Positions 7,399 through 17,223 are shown, counted from the stretch's first letter. The stretch is 64,000 bases of DNA from Bacteroidales bacterium UBA6431 (GCA_002439095.1 DJOT01000019.1:62001-126000); one strand, 5' to 3'. Notes: generated by a model not told the origin, from the sequence alone. Made by a program: numbers and translations.

Positions 7399-9243
7399 TT
7401 ATTCCACGGTCACTGATTTCGCGAGGTTGCGCGGCTGGTCAACATCCCGTCCCTTGGCGATGGCTATATGATATGCCAGAAGCTGAAGCGGGACGACTGA
7501 AAGAATCGGCACGAAGCACTCCTCGGTGTCCGGAATCTCGAAGCACCAGTCTGAAATGCTGCGCACATCCTTGTCGCCTTCCGTGACGATGCTGATGATC
7601 TTCCCCTTGCGGGCCTTGATCTCCTGTATATTGCTGAGTATCTTGTCGTAATGTCCACGCTTCGGAGCGATGACCACGACAGGCATTTCATCATCGATGA
7701 GGGCGATAGGCCCGTGTTTCATCTCGGCCGCAGGGTATCCTTCAGCATGGATATAAGAAATCTCCTTGAGCTTGAGCGCTCCCTCTAGAGCCACAGGGTA
7801 GTTATATCCCCGCCCAAGATACAGGAAGTTGCGGACATAGGTGAAGACTTTTGCAAGTTCGGCTATCTCGCCGTCATGCTCCAGTATTTTCGCTATCTTG
7901 TCCGGAATGGTCTGGAGTTCATTGACAAGCTGCGCGCGTCTCTCGTCTGAGACTGTGCCGAGCTGCTCAGCGATGCTGAGAGCTATGAGGAACAGCGTTG
8001 TAACCTGCGCCGTAAACGCCTTGGTGGACGCGACTCCGATCTCCGGGCCGATATGCGTATAGCAACCGGTATCGGTCTCACGCGCGATGGACGAGCCCAC
8101 GACATTGCAGATTCCGAAAAGGAAAGCCCCGGCCTCCTTGGCCTGCTTGATGGCGGCCAGCGTGTCGGCCGTCTCGCCGGACTGGGATATGGCAATCACC
8201 ACATCCGTAGGGAAAATCACCGGCTTGCGGTAGCGGAACTCCGAGGCATACTCGACATCCACAGGGATTCTGGTAAGTTCCTCGATGATGTACTTCCCTA
8301 TCAGGCCGGCATGCCATGAAGTGCCGCAGGCGCAGATCACAAAGCGTTTCGCCCCAAGTATCCGCTCCCTGTTGTCTATTATTCCTGACAGCTTGACGGT
8401 GCCGAGTTCCGGGTGGAGCCGCCCCTGCATCGAAGCCCGCAGGGTACGGGGCTGCTCGAAGATCTCCTTGAGCATGAAGTGCGGATATCCGCCCTTCTCT
8501 ATCTCGCTCAAGCTCATCTCAAGTTCACGCACGACAGGGGTCTGCTCCACGCTCTTGAGATCCGTGACGCGGAGGTCCTTGCCGCGCTGGATATACGCTA
8601 TCTGTCCTTCGTCGAGATAGACGACCTTGTTGGTGAACTCGATGATAGGAGAAGCGTCCGAACCCACGAAATACTCGTCCTCCCCGACTCCGATCACGAG
8701 AGGGCTACCCTTGCGGGCTGCGATCATCCGGTCCGGTTCGTTCTTGTTGATTATGACGATCGCATAGGCGCCTATGACATTGCGCAGAGCAAGCGGAACA
8801 GCCTCCTCAACGCTTATCCCGTGCGAATCCATCATATATTGCACAAGCTGTATGACCACCTCCGTGTCAGTCTGGCTGACGAAGTGGTATCCCTTCCTCT
8901 CGAGTTCAGTCCTCAGAGAGAGGTAGTTCTCGATGATTCCGTTATGGATGATGGCAAGGTTGTGGTTCTCCGAATAATGCGGGTGCGCGTTGACATCGCT
9001 CGGTTCCCCGTGGGTGGCCCATCTGGTGTGGGCGATCCCTATTGTGCCGCTTACATCCTTGCCGGAGGCGACTCTCTCAAGGTCTTTGACCTTGCCTTTC
9101 GTCTTGTATATGACCAGTTGCCCGTTGTCGTTGATAAGGGCCACGCCCGCGCTGTCGTAACCTCTGTATTCAAGTCTGGTCAAGCCCTTGATAAGTATCG
9201 GGTAAGCCTGTCTGCCTCCCACATAACCTACAATTCCACACAT
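7399..9243 (-). CDS. glmS: Glutamine--fructose-6-phosphate aminotransferase (isomerising)
   Basis: The 614-residue enzyme makes glucosamine-6-phosphate for peptidoglycan and lipopolysaccharide. The N-terminal class II glutaminase domain begins with MCGIVGYVGG, where Cys2 is the nucleophile. Two SIS sugar-phosphate domains follow (ACGTSWHAGLIGKY, ISQSGETADTLAA, ASTKAFTAQV), and the protein ends with the conserved AKSVTVE. No GlmS ribozyme-like structure is apparent in the short gap to the S4 gene upstream. It is probably transcribed with that gene and tpiA. Confidence 0.97.
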   Translation of the reverse strand: MCGIVGYVGGRQAYPILIKGLTRLEYRGYDSAGVALINDNGQLVIYKTKGKVKDLERVASGKDVSGTIGIAHTRWATHGEPSDVNAHPHYSENHNLAIIHNGIIENYLSLRTELERKGYHFVSQTDTEVVIQLVQYMMDSHGISVEEAVPLALRNVIGAYAIVIINKNEPDRMIAARKGSPLVIGVGEDEYFVGSDASPIIEFTNKVVYLDEGQIAYIQRGKDLRVTDLKSVEQTPVVRELEMSLSEIEKGGYPHFMLKEIFEQPRTLRASMQGRLHPELGTVKLSGIIDNRERILGAKRFVICACGTSWHAGLIGKYIIEELTRIPVDVEYASEFRYRKPVIFPTDVVIAISQSGETADTLAAIKQAKEAGAFLFGICNVVGSSIARETDTGCYTHIGPEIGVASTKAFTAQVTTLFLIALSIAEQLGTVSDERRAQLVNELQTIPDKIAKILEHDGEIAELAKVFTYVRNFLYLGRGYNYPVALEGALKLKEISYIHAEGYPAAEMKHGPIALIDDEMPVVVIAPKRGHYDKILSNIQEIKARKGKIISIVTEGDKDVRSISDWCFEIPDTEECFVPILSVVPLQLLAYHIAIAKGRDVDQPRNLAKSVTVE

Positions 9244-9264
9244 AGTCTAAATGTCTGTTTTTCG

Positions 9265-9648
9265 TTAATAGTCCAAATTGTCCATAAGTTCATCCAGCTG
9301 ACGCCTGTCCTTTTTGGTGGGCCGGCCGGCACCTCTGTCCCTCTGGAGAACAATCGTCTCCCTCGGGGCATGGAGTTTCTCAAGTTCAGATTCAGGGGTG
9401 AGGTTTTCCGCATACTGAGGGACCAGAGCCGCCCCCATGCGCGACTCGGCAAGTTGCAGCACCTTGTAGGTGAACTGGGCCGAACCCTTGCGGACTTCGA
9501 TCACATCCCCGGGCTTGACCGCCTTGGCCGGCTTGGCCGGAACTCCCGCGATACGCACTTTATTGCCGTTGCAGGCATCGGTGGCATCGCTCCGCGTCTT
9601 GAAAATGCGGATTGCCCAGAGATACTTGTCAAGTCTCACGCTTTCCAT
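9265..9648 (-). CDS. S4-domain RNA-binding protein (HslR/RqcP-like)
   Basis: From the ATG at 9648 the protein begins MESVRLDKYLWAIRIFKTRS, the classic opening of the Hsp15/HslR and RqcP family, whose members bind the 50S subunit in rescue of stalled ribosomes. The S4 fold covers about 1-65, followed by a basic tail (GAGRPTKKDRR). A longer form starting at 9699 is possible, but it would read through the end of the DJ-1 gene and lacks family similarity. It lies directly after the DJ-1 gene with no gap. Confidence 0.85.
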   Translation of the reverse strand: MESVRLDKYLWAIRIFKTRSDATDACNGNKVRIAGVPAKPAKAVKPGDVIEVRKGSAQFTYKVLQLAESRMGAALVPQYAENLTPESELEKLHAPRETIVLQRDRGAGRPTKKDRRQLDELMDNLDY

Positions 9649-9649
9649 A

Positions 9650-10222
9650 TCAGTCAAGATAGAGAGCATGCCGCACTTCCGATGCGACTTTCTCGCCACG
9701 CAGGTAATTCAATATCGCAAGGCCGAATGCCGGAGCGTGCCCGGCAGAACGGCCGGTGATGATGCGCCCGCAGACGACAGACGGCCTCGGAGTAAACACC
9801 GCGCCCTTTGCCTGAAGATAAGTTTCAAAACCGTCAAAGCACGTGAATTCCACACCCTCAAGCCCATCCAGCTGGCTGAGCACGAGTCCGGGAGCAGCGC
9901 AGATGGCAGCCACTGTACCTCCGGCCCTGTAATGGGCTTTCATCATGTCCGTCAATTCCGTACAGGAAGCAAGCGTAGAGGAGCCCGGCATACCTCCTGG
10001 GAAAATCATGACATCCTCTCTGCAAGTGCCTTCCTGAGAGCGGCCCACGTCAGCAAGATGTCCGTCAGGAATCACGCTGACACCATGTGAAGACCTTACG
10101 CTTCCGGCATCACCGACAGCCGTAAGTTTGACATCAACTCCGCCGCGGCGGAGAATGTCACAGACAGCGAGGGCCTCAACGTCCTCGAATCCGTCTGCAA
10201 GAAATATTCTGACACCTTTCAT
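9650..10222 (-). CDS. DJ-1/PfpI family protein
   Basis: This 190-residue protein opens with VRIFLADGFEDVEALAV, the signature of the DJ-1/ThiJ/YajL branch with its conserved acidic residue. It carries the nucleophile-elbow Cys in AAICAAPGLVL (about residue 109). Relatives act as glyoxalases, deglycases or redox chaperones; the substrate here is unknown. It is packed between manA and the S4 gene on the minus strand. Confidence 0.88.
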   Translation of the reverse strand: MKGVRIFLADGFEDVEALAVCDILRRGGVDVKLTAVGDAGSVRSSHGVSVIPDGHLADVGRSQEGTCREDVMIFPGGMPGSSTLASCTELTDMMKAHYRAGGTVAAICAAPGLVLSQLDGLEGVEFTCFDGFETYLQAKGAVFTPRPSVVCGRIITGRSAGHAPAFGLAILNYLRGEKVASEVRHALYLD

Positions 10223-10225
10223 TTT

Positions 10226-11215
10226 CTATTCGTCTTCGGGAAGCGTCGCTTCCACATCTGGATTTATATATTTGTCCGGCTCGACGCGGTTGACCGTTGC
10301 ACAGACAAGAACAGTGTCCCTGTCTGTCGGGACAAGGGCAAAATCCTCACATTCAGCAGGAACCAGCATAAGCTCTCCCTTCCCCAGGGGATAATCCTCC
10401 GTCTGCCCCCCGCCAAGAATCTGCACGGAGAGAGCTCCGCTCAAACAGAAACAAAGTGTAAACGGGTTGTCCTCCCCGCACCGCACCCTGACGGGATCAT
10501 GAAGCGGCATCCTGTCTATGATGAACTGAGGCAGACAGGCAAGCCTGTCCCCGGCCGCCGGCACAGTGGAGAAGCGCGTATAAGTTATGAAATCAAGAGC
10601 ATCTGTAATGTTCAGAGAAGCGTCGAATTCTTCATAAGATACCGGCTCACCCCAGCCGCACAGGCAGAAATCAAGAGGAGACGACTCCCCTATCTCAAGA
10701 ATCTCCACATCCCCGAAAGCAGCATGCGGAGTACCCGACGGTATCAGCAGACTCTGTCCGGCATACGGGGCTACCAGATTGAGAATGTTCTCCACGCTGC
10801 CGTCCTCACAAGATGACAGCAGTTCCGACGCATCACAATCCCTACGGAAACCGGCTGCGATTCTTGCATCCTTTCCCGCCCGGAGGACATACCAGAGCTT
10901 CTCCTTGCCAAGAAGGTCGTACCTCTGTCCGGCGATCTCATCGCCGGGGCTGACCCTGAGCGGCATACGCCCCTTGACTTTCAGGCGGCGGACCGTAAGA
11001 GGAAACTGCCGGCCATAGAAATCATAAGCCCTTTCGCCCGGAATCCGGTCGAAATAGGTATCCATCAACTCCCCGACACTGTTGCCGGCAAGCCAGCCGC
11101 TTCGCACCAGGGAATCCCGATAGCCGAGATCCGCCAGCAGGAACTCTTCAGTTCCCCAGGCATAATCGTCCTGCAGGACACAGAACTTCAAAGGATATAG
11201 CTTCTTCTCTTCCAT
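10226..11215 (-). CDS. manA: Mannose-6-phosphate isomerase, class I
   Basis: This 329-residue cupin enzyme interconverts fructose-6-phosphate and mannose-6-phosphate. The zinc-site region shows the characteristic LLIPSGTPHAAFGDVEILEI, and the N-terminus reads AWGTEEFLLADLGYRDS. Bacteroidota type I enzymes of about 320 residues have the same order. It is followed after 3 nt by the DJ-1 gene and preceded by a FtsX-type permease gene. The route to GDP-mannose and GDP-fucose is the likely use. Confidence 0.85.
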   Translation of the reverse strand: MEEKKLYPLKFCVLQDDYAWGTEEFLLADLGYRDSLVRSGWLAGNSVGELMDTYFDRIPGERAYDFYGRQFPLTVRRLKVKGRMPLRVSPGDEIAGQRYDLLGKEKLWYVLRAGKDARIAAGFRRDCDASELLSSCEDGSVENILNLVAPYAGQSLLIPSGTPHAAFGDVEILEIGESSPLDFCLCGWGEPVSYEEFDASLNITDALDFITYTRFSTVPAAGDRLACLPQFIIDRMPLHDPVRVRCGEDNPFTLCFCLSGALSVQILGGGQTEDYPLGKGELMLVPAECEDFALVPTDRDTVLVCATVNRVEPDKYINPDVEATLPEDE

Positions 11216-11249
11216 TTTCGGACAAAGTGCAAATATAGTGTTTTTCCGC

Positions 11250-12461
11250 TTAAGCCGAACGTCTCAGCCTTGAAGACGATATGAATGCGATGACAAATCC
11301 GATAAGCGCAACCCCCGCAGCGGTCAGCAGGACATCGGCGGCCTGCAGCTGTACCGGGTAGGACTGGATAAAAAAACCGCCCGGCATCTTGACGATGCCG
11401 AAGTGCTGCTGAAGCAAGGTCAGCCCCACACCGCAGACAAGACCCACAAGCAGTCCGCAAAGAGAAATCATCCAGCCTTCAAGGAGAAAAATCCGTCTGA
11501 CAAAAGAATCCCGCGCTCCCATGGTACGCAAAATCGAAATGTCCCCTTCCTTCTCCACCACAAGCATTGAAAGGGAGCCGAAGATATTGAATGCCACGAT
11601 GATGACCACAAACAGGAGGATCGCGAAAATGGCCAGTTTCTCATAGCGCATCATCTTGTAGAGGGAACTGTTCTGCATGTATCTGTCCTCCACCTTGAAG
11701 TCCGGCCCCACAGAAGCGGCCATCTCACTCCTCAAACGGGAGAGATCAACCCCCGCAGCCGTCCTCAACTCTATCCCGGAAACCAGGTTTCTGTCATCTT
11801 TTCCGAGAAGATTGCGCATGACCTCTATCGGCACCACGATCAGGGATGCATCAGATGCTGAACTTATGCTGAAAATACTCCCTACAACCAGACTCTCGCT
11901 CCCAAGCGCGGCTGACGGGCCGAGAAGAGGATTTACAGAGCCGCCATCGGGATAGTGGAGCACAAGATGCTCAAGAAAACGGGGATTTATGCCCATGTCC
12001 CAGGCGATTCCGGCTCCGACTGACACCTGCGGCAGCTGACCCTTGTGCAGAGAGAATGTACCGGCAGTAATATGCGAAGCAAGAGGGCTGTGCGCTTCGT
12101 AGACACTGTCCACACCCTTGGCGATGGCGATCCCCTGCTTGTCTCCATAAGTGATGAAGACATTCTTTTCAAGCACCTGCGAAACGCTTTCCAGACGTGG
12201 ATCAGACCCCTCAAGGCCGAATCCGAGCGAATCAGCATCAAACAAGGAGCCGTCAGACGCAGAAATCAGCAGATCCGGAGAAAGGTCGGAAATGTTGGAG
12301 CGGATGATGCCGTCAAACCCGTTGTATACCGACAGGATCAATATCAACGCGGCAGTACCGATGGCAATGCCGGCCGCACTGATCGCGGAAATCACATTGA
12401 TGACATTATGCGACTTCTTGGCGAACAGATAACGGAATGCTATGAACAGCCCCGCATCCAA
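11250..12461 (-). CDS. LolC/LolE-type ABC transporter permease
   Basis: This 403-residue inner-membrane protein has the MacB/FtsX topology: one N-terminal membrane segment (about 25-48), a periplasmic domain (about 50-265), and three C-terminal segments (about 270-295, 315-345, 365-395). The opening FIAFRYLFAKKSHNVINVISAIS is typical of LolC/E, the permeases that extract lipoproteins for outer-membrane sorting. The ATPase LolD is not in the window. It starts 4 nt after rbfA and probably belongs to its transcript. Confidence 0.85.
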   Translation of the reverse strand: MDAGLFIAFRYLFAKKSHNVINVISAISAAGIAIGTAALILILSVYNGFDGIIRSNISDLSPDLLISASDGSLFDADSLGFGLEGSDPRLESVSQVLEKNVFITYGDKQGIAIAKGVDSVYEAHSPLASHITAGTFSLHKGQLPQVSVGAGIAWDMGINPRFLEHLVLHYPDGGSVNPLLGPSAALGSESLVVGSIFSISSASDASLIVVPIEVMRNLLGKDDRNLVSGIELRTAAGVDLSRLRSEMAASVGPDFKVEDRYMQNSSLYKMMRYEKLAIFAILLFVVIIVAFNIFGSLSMLVVEKEGDISILRTMGARDSFVRRIFLLEGWMISLCGLLVGLVCGVGLTLLQQHFGIVKMPGGFFIQSYPVQLQAADVLLTAAGVALIGFVIAFISSSRLRRSA

Positions 12462-12464
12462 AGA

Positions 12465-12818
12465 TCACTTCTTAAGAAGTTCGTCTATGCGTTCGGCATA
12501 GTCGAGCGTCGTATCCTGATAGAAATCAAGTTCCGGCACGATACGGAGCTGCGATGCCACCTCGCGGCCGAGAGCCCCCCTCAAGGAACGTTTCTCCTCC
12601 TCAAGACGCTTCATGACAGCGGGAGCCTTGTCCGAGGGGAAGATGCTGACATAGACCTTGGCGATGCTCAGATCCGGGCTGACACGCACCTCGCTCACCG
12701 TCACAAGACAGCCCTCAAAGGCTGCCATGCCGCGGCTGCGGATGATTTCCGAAAGGTCGCGCTGAAGTTCGCGCGCGACCTGAAGTTGTCTCTTGCTCTC
12801 AGGCTTATCCATTGACAA
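12465..12818 (-). CDS. rbfA: Ribosome-binding factor A
   Basis: This 117-residue KH-fold protein acts in late 30S subunit maturation and cold adaptation. Typical stretches are QVARELQRDLSEIIRS, VTVSEVRVSPDLSIAKVYVSIFP and PELDFYQDTTLDYAERIDELL. Its start overlaps the 3' end of tyrS by 14 nt, so the two are translationally coupled, and the lolC/E-like gene follows after 3 nt. Confidence 0.95.
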   Translation of the reverse strand: MSMDKPESKRQLQVARELQRDLSEIIRSRGMAAFEGCLVTVSEVRVSPDLSIAKVYVSIFPSDKAPAVMKRLEEEKRSLRGALGREVASQLRIVPELDFYQDTTLDYAERIDELLKK

Positions 12819-14097
12819 TGATTATATAATAATCCTTTTTACCTTTCTGGACAAGTATATACTTGCCGTCTATGATATCATCCTCGGTGAGATTGCGTGA
12901 GATATCATTCATTTTGGCCTTGTTGAGACTGAAGCCGTTCTGCTGAATCATCTTGCGGGCCTCACCCTTGGAAGGGAAAACTGAAGTCTCCACGGCAAGA
13001 GCGTCCAGAATGCCGAGCGGCAGGCGGGCTCTCTCGATATTGAAAGTCGGCACCCCGTCGAACACCGCAAGGAAAGTCTTCTCATCCAATGACTTCAGAT
13101 CTTCGGTAGTAGCTTTACCGAAGAGCATCTGTGAAGCCACCACGGCAGTCTCGTACTCCTTCTGGCCATGCACCATTATGGTCACCTCCCGGGCGAGAAG
13201 CTTCTGGAGTTCACGTTTCTCCGGGCACTCCTTATGGGCGGCGATTGCAGCTTCTATGGTCTCACGGTCCAGCATGGTGAAGATCTTGATATAGCGCTCG
13301 GCATCGGCATCGCTCACGTTGAGCCAGAACTGATAGAACTGGTAAGGAGACGTCCTCTCCGCATCCAGCCAGATGTTGCCTTTTTCGGTCTTGCCGAACT
13401 TGCCGCCGTCAGCCTTTGTGATAAGCGGACAGGTCAGGGCATAAGCCTCGCCGCCGCAGGTGCGGCGTATGAGTTCTGTTCCCGTGGTGATATTGCCCCA
13501 CTGATCCGCACCCCCGAGCTGAAGCTTGACTCCCCGGTGCTGGTAAAGGTACAGGAAATCATATCCCTGAAGAAGCTGATATGTGAACTCAGTAAATGAC
13601 ATCCCCTCGGAGGAGTCGCGGCTCAAGCGCTTCTTGACAGAATCCTTGCTCATCATGTAGTTGACGGTGATGAGTTTGCCGATGTCGCGGGTGAAATTGA
13701 TGAAAGTGTAGTCCTTCATCCAGTCATAGTTGTTGACCAGTTCAGCCTTGTTGGGGGCGTCGGACTCGAAATCCAGAAAACGCGAAAGCTGCTCCTTGAT
13801 GCACTTCACATTATGGGCAAGAGTCTGCTCATCGAGAAGATTGCGCTCCTGACTTTTCATGGAAGGGTCGCCTATCATTCCCGTGGCACCTCCGACAAGA
13901 GCAAAAGGTTTATGTCCGCAAGCCTGAAAATGCTTGAGTATCATGATGCTCACAAGATGGCCTATATGGAGAGAGTCTCCAGTCGGGTCAATTCCGACAT
14001 AGGCGGATGCCGGTCCCTTCATAAGTTCCTCCTCCGTGCCCGGCATGATGTCATGGATCATGCCTCTCCAGCGGAGTTCCTCGATAAAATTCTTCAT
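12805..14097 (-). CDS. tyrS: Tyrosyl-tRNA synthetase
   Basis: This 430-residue class Ic aminoacyl-tRNA synthetase has the HIGH motif in DSLHIGHLVS (about 37-46), the KMSKS-equivalent KFGKTEKGNIWL (about 230-240), and a C-terminal S4-like domain (about 365-430) that holds the tRNA. It is complete and ordinary. It leads the tyrS-rbfA-lolC/E unit. Confidence 0.96.
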   Translation of the reverse strand: MKNFIEELRWRGMIHDIMPGTEEELMKGPASAYVGIDPTGDSLHIGHLVSIMILKHFQACGHKPFALVGGATGMIGDPSMKSQERNLLDEQTLAHNVKCIKEQLSRFLDFESDAPNKAELVNNYDWMKDYTFINFTRDIGKLITVNYMMSKDSVKKRLSRDSSEGMSFTEFTYQLLQGYDFLYLYQHRGVKLQLGGADQWGNITTGTELIRRTCGGEAYALTCPLITKADGGKFGKTEKGNIWLDAERTSPYQFYQFWLNVSDADAERYIKIFTMLDRETIEAAIAAHKECPEKRELQKLLAREVTIMVHGQKEYETAVVASQMLFGKATTEDLKSLDEKTFLAVFDGVPTFNIERARLPLGILDALAVETSVFPSKGEARKMIQQNGFSLNKAKMNDISRNLTEDDIIDGKYILVQKGKKDYYIIIVNG

Positions 14098-14119
14098 ATA
14101 TATTCAATATTTATTCCCA

Positions 14120-14794
14120 TCACCTGCGATTGTTCGCGATCGAAATATAGTAAAACAGCGTAGCAAGAGAGCCCAATGCGGCTACAACATAGGTGTAGGC
14201 CGCCCACTTCAGGGCGTCTTCAGCCATAGGGCGTGTCCGCTCGTCCACAATCCCGGCTCCGTCAAGCCACTGCACAGCACGCTGACTCGCATTGATTTCC
14301 ACAGGCAGCGTGATGAAACTGAAAAGCGTAGTCATTGCAAAAAGAGCGATGCCGCACCAGAGAAGCGCCGGAAAAGTATTGACCAGCAACACTCCGAGAA
14401 GAAGCACCCACTGGACAGTATTGTTCGCGAATGTCACCACCGGGACAAGGGCGGAGCGCAAGCGCAGCGGAGCATAACCTCTCGCATGCTGGATGGCGTG
14501 GCCCGTCTCGTGGGCAGCCACGGCACAAGCCGCGATGGAGGCACTGCTGTAGACAGATTCACTGAGATTGATGGTCTTGTCCTGAGGGTTGAAATGGTCG
14601 GTCAGACGACCGGCGACAGACTGCACCGTCACATCGTTGATTCCATTCTGCCGGAGCATCAGCCGGGCGATGTCAGCCCCGGTAAGTCCGTGGGGTGAAG
14701 GCACTTTGGAATATTTGTCGAACCGGCTCTGCAGAGTCATCTGAATGACCCAGGAGAGCAGCATAACAACTATGAGAATTAACCAGATTGACAT
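14120..14794 (-). CDS. YugP-like zinc metallopeptidase, membrane-bound
   Basis: The 224-residue protein has an N-terminal membrane segment (about 2-20), the zinc motif HETGHAIQH (about 95-103) and two or three hydrophobic segments toward the C-terminus. This layout matches the YugP/COG2738 family of membrane metallopeptidases with unknown substrates. It lies 22 nt upstream of tyrS on the same strand. Confidence 0.88.
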   Translation of the reverse strand: MSIWLILIVVMLLSWVIQMTLQSRFDKYSKVPSPHGLTGADIARLMLRQNGINDVTVQSVAGRLTDHFNPQDKTINLSESVYSSASIAACAVAAHETGHAIQHARGYAPLRLRSALVPVVTFANNTVQWVLLLGVLLVNTFPALLWCGIALFAMTTLFSFITLPVEINASQRAVQWLDGAGIVDERTRPMAEDALKWAAYTYVVAALGSLATLFYYISIANNRR

Positions 14795-14838
14795 GTTTTT
14801 CGTTCTTTTGTGTTAAACAAGCTAGTAAAAGCCGGGTG

Positions 14839-15501
14839 TCAAAATACAAAGGCTATGCCGAAGACTATCCTGAAATTGTCCTTGGTATAGTTGTTCGTCC
14901 ATACCAGAAATTCATAATTTCCTATGGCCCAAGAACATCCCACAGCAATATCAGGAACTGAGTCAAAACGCCACGAGTGAATCGTACCGGCCATAGGAAT
15001 GAGCGTGGAACCACCTGGAAGGGGGAATTTCGCTCCAAGATACAGCCAGTGCTCAATATCCGCCATTTTGTCAGTATGGACGGTCCACAGCGTGTTGGAC
15101 AGCCAATAATACTTGCCGTCAGGGTCGAAAGCCCCATGCATATAAAGGCCGCTGGTGATGTAGGAGAACTTGTGAGAGTCGCTCAGAGAAAAGGTCGGGC
15201 TCGTCTGCACTCCTACATTGAAATAGTTGCTCTCGTAGAACCCGGCCCTGAAAGTATATCCCGAGTACACTCCTGTCGGGCAGGTATACAATTCAAGGCC
15301 CACCGCCGTCTTGCCGATACCATATTGGAAAGTGGTGAAAGTCTCCTGATAGTTGACCTCCGGGCGGAACTTGATGGAATGGTAGCCGAAAAGTCTGCCG
15401 TCACCCGGAGCCGGGGCGTAGAACGGAACCTGGGAAAGCCCGGACATGCACTTGAGCACAAGCACGAGCACAAAAATGGATTTCAGATGTCGAGCAGCCA
15501 T
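14839..15501 (-). CDS. Exported protein, probable outer-membrane beta-barrel, unknown function
   Basis: The 220-residue protein has a cleavable signal (SIFVLVLVLKCMSGLSQ) followed by alternating polar and aromatic beta strands, ending in FRIVFGIAFVF. The aromatic terminal residue and strand pattern suggest a small outer-membrane barrel. I do not recognise the family. It sits alone between ettA and the YugP-like gene. Confidence 0.6.
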   Translation of the reverse strand: MAARHLKSIFVLVLVLKCMSGLSQVPFYAPAPGDGRLFGYHSIKFRPEVNYQETFTTFQYGIGKTAVGLELYTCPTGVYSGYTFRAGFYESNYFNVGVQTSPTFSLSDSHKFSYITSGLYMHGAFDPDGKYYWLSNTLWTVHTDKMADIEHWLYLGAKFPLPGGSTLIPMAGTIHSWRFDSVPDIAVGCSWAIGNYEFLVWTNNYTKDNFRIVFGIAFVF

Positions 15502-15515
15502 AAATTGAGATGTTT

Positions 15516-17192
15516 TTATTCCATGAGTTTCTTATAACGGAAGCGCTTCGGCTCGACGTTGCCGAGCCGCGCCTTGCGGTTCTCCTCGTACTCAGCATAG
15601 TTGCCCTCGAAGAACACCACCTGAGAGTCCCCCTCGTATGCAAGGATATGAGTGGCGATCCTGTCAAGGAACCAGCGGTCGTGGCTGATCACCACAGCGC
15701 AGCCCGCAAAGTTCTCAAGGCCATCCTCCAATGCACGTATAGTATTGACATCCACATCATTGGTCGGCTCGTCGAGCAGGAGCACATTGCCCTCATCCTT
15801 GAGAGTCAGAGCCAGATGCAGGCGGTTGCGTTCACCGCCTGAGAGCACGCCGCAGAGTTTCTCCTGATCGGCTCCGCTGAGATTGAAACGCGACACCCAG
15901 GCACGGGCGTTGATGTCCTTGTTGCCCAGTCTCACCCACTCGGAATTCCCGGCAATCGTCTCGTACACGGTCTTGTCCGGATCTATGCTCCGGTGCTGCT
16001 GGTCCACATAGGAAATCTTGACCGTATCCCCAATCTCAATAGTACCGGTATCCGGAGTCTCCGTTCCCATTATCATGCGGAAAAGAGTCGTCTTTCCGGC
16101 ACCGTTCGGCCCGATAACGCCCACAATGCCCGCAGGCGGCAGTGAGAAAGAGAGATGCTCGAAAAGCACCTTGTCACCGTAGGCCTTCGAAACGTCGCGG
16201 AACTCGATGACCTTGTCACCGAGACGCGGCCCGTTAGGGATGTAGATTTCAAGGTTGGCCTCTTTCTCGCGGGCATCGGCTGCGGCAAGCTTCTCGTATG
16301 CCCCGAGACGCGCTTTCTGCTTGGCCTGTCGGGCTTTGGGTGCCATGCGGACCCACTCCAGCTCGTGCTGGAGAGTCTTGCGCCTGCGGCTCTCCTGCTT
16401 TTCTTCCAGCTCAAGCCTTTTCGTCTTCTGCTCCAGCCAAGAGCTGTAGTTGCCTTTCCACGGAATGCCTTCCCCGCGGTCAAGTTCCAGAATCCAGCCG
16501 GCCACGTTGTCCAGGAAGTAGCGGTCGTGGGTAACGGCTATCACCGTGCCCTTGTATTGTCTGAGATGGGCTTCAAGCCACTGGATGCTCTCTGTGTCAA
16601 GATGGTTGGTAGGCTCGTCGAGCAGAAGCACGTCCGGTTCGCGCAGAAGCAGGCGGCACAAGGCCACACGGCGGCGTTCTCCCCCGGAAAGGGTGGATAT
16701 CTTAGCATCTGCCGGCGGGCAGTTCAAGGCATCCATGGCCCTCTCAAGCTTGGACTCCAGTTCCCAGCCGCCGAGGTGCTCGATCTGTTCAGACAGTTCT
16801 CCCTGTCTCTCGATGAGGGCAGCCATCTGGTCATCGTCCATCGGCTCCATGAACTTCATGGATATCTCGTTGTACTCGTCGAGCACGTCCTTGACCTCCT
16901 TGACCCCCTCTTCCACTACCTCCAGCACCGTCTTGTCTGGATCCATTTGAGGTTCCTGCTCAAGGTAACCCACCGAATACCCGGGTGCCCACACCACTTC
17001 CCCGCGGTATGACTTCTCCACCCCGGCTATTATCTTGAGGAGTGTGGACTTTCCGGAGCCGTTGAGACCGATGATGCCGATCTTCGCCCCGTAAAAGAAT
17101 GAGAGATAGATGTCTTTGAGAATTGTCTTGTTGTTGTGCGGCAGGACTTTGCCCACGCCGTTCATTGAGAATATTATCTTTTCGTCTGCCAT
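15516..17192 (-). CDS. ettA: ABC-F protein EttA (energy-dependent translational throttle)
   Basis: From the ATG at 17192 (MADEKIIFSMNGVGK) the protein is 558 residues, close to the usual EttA length. It has two ATP-binding cassettes: Walker A GLNGSGKST and GPNGAGKTT, signature motifs LSGGERRRVAL and LSGGERNRLHL, and Walker B LLLDEPTNHLD and LLLDEPTNDVD. An arm and linker rich in basic residues lie between them (about 250-310). EttA sits in the ribosomal E site and gates the first peptide bond according to ATP level. An upstream in-frame ATG at 17312 would read into the histidine kinase end and is unlikely. A TATTTTTG element lies 15 nt before the start. Confidence 0.95.
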   Translation of the reverse strand: MADEKIIFSMNGVGKVLPHNNKTILKDIYLSFFYGAKIGIIGLNGSGKSTLLKIIAGVEKSYRGEVVWAPGYSVGYLEQEPQMDPDKTVLEVVEEGVKEVKDVLDEYNEISMKFMEPMDDDQMAALIERQGELSEQIEHLGGWELESKLERAMDALNCPPADAKISTLSGGERRRVALCRLLLREPDVLLLDEPTNHLDTESIQWLEAHLRQYKGTVIAVTHDRYFLDNVAGWILELDRGEGIPWKGNYSSWLEQKTKRLELEEKQESRRRKTLQHELEWVRMAPKARQAKQKARLGAYEKLAAADAREKEANLEIYIPNGPRLGDKVIEFRDVSKAYGDKVLFEHLSFSLPPAGIVGVIGPNGAGKTTLFRMIMGTETPDTGTIEIGDTVKISYVDQQHRSIDPDKTVYETIAGNSEWVRLGNKDINARAWVSRFNLSGADQEKLCGVLSGGERNRLHLALTLKDEGNVLLLDEPTNDVDVNTIRALEDGLENFAGCAVVISHDRWFLDRIATHILAYEGDSQVVFFEGNYAEYEENRKARLGNVEPKRFRYKKLME

Positions 17193-17207
17193 ATCCGCAT
17201 TTTTGCG

Positions 17208-17215
17208 CAAAAATA
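17208..17215 (-). promoter_or_regulatory. -7 promoter element of ettA
   Basis: Read on the minus strand, TATTTTTG matches TAnnTTTG and lies 15 nt upstream of the ettA start, in the short gap after the histidine kinase gene. Confidence 0.5.
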
Positions 17216-17223
17216 CGGAATAA

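Noticed and set aside
8413..9759. Open frame of 448 codons on the plus strand
   Set aside because: It is antisense to glmS and the S4-domain gene, both of which have unmistakable motifs. The translation resembles no protein I know and is explained by the GC-rich codon pattern of the real genes.
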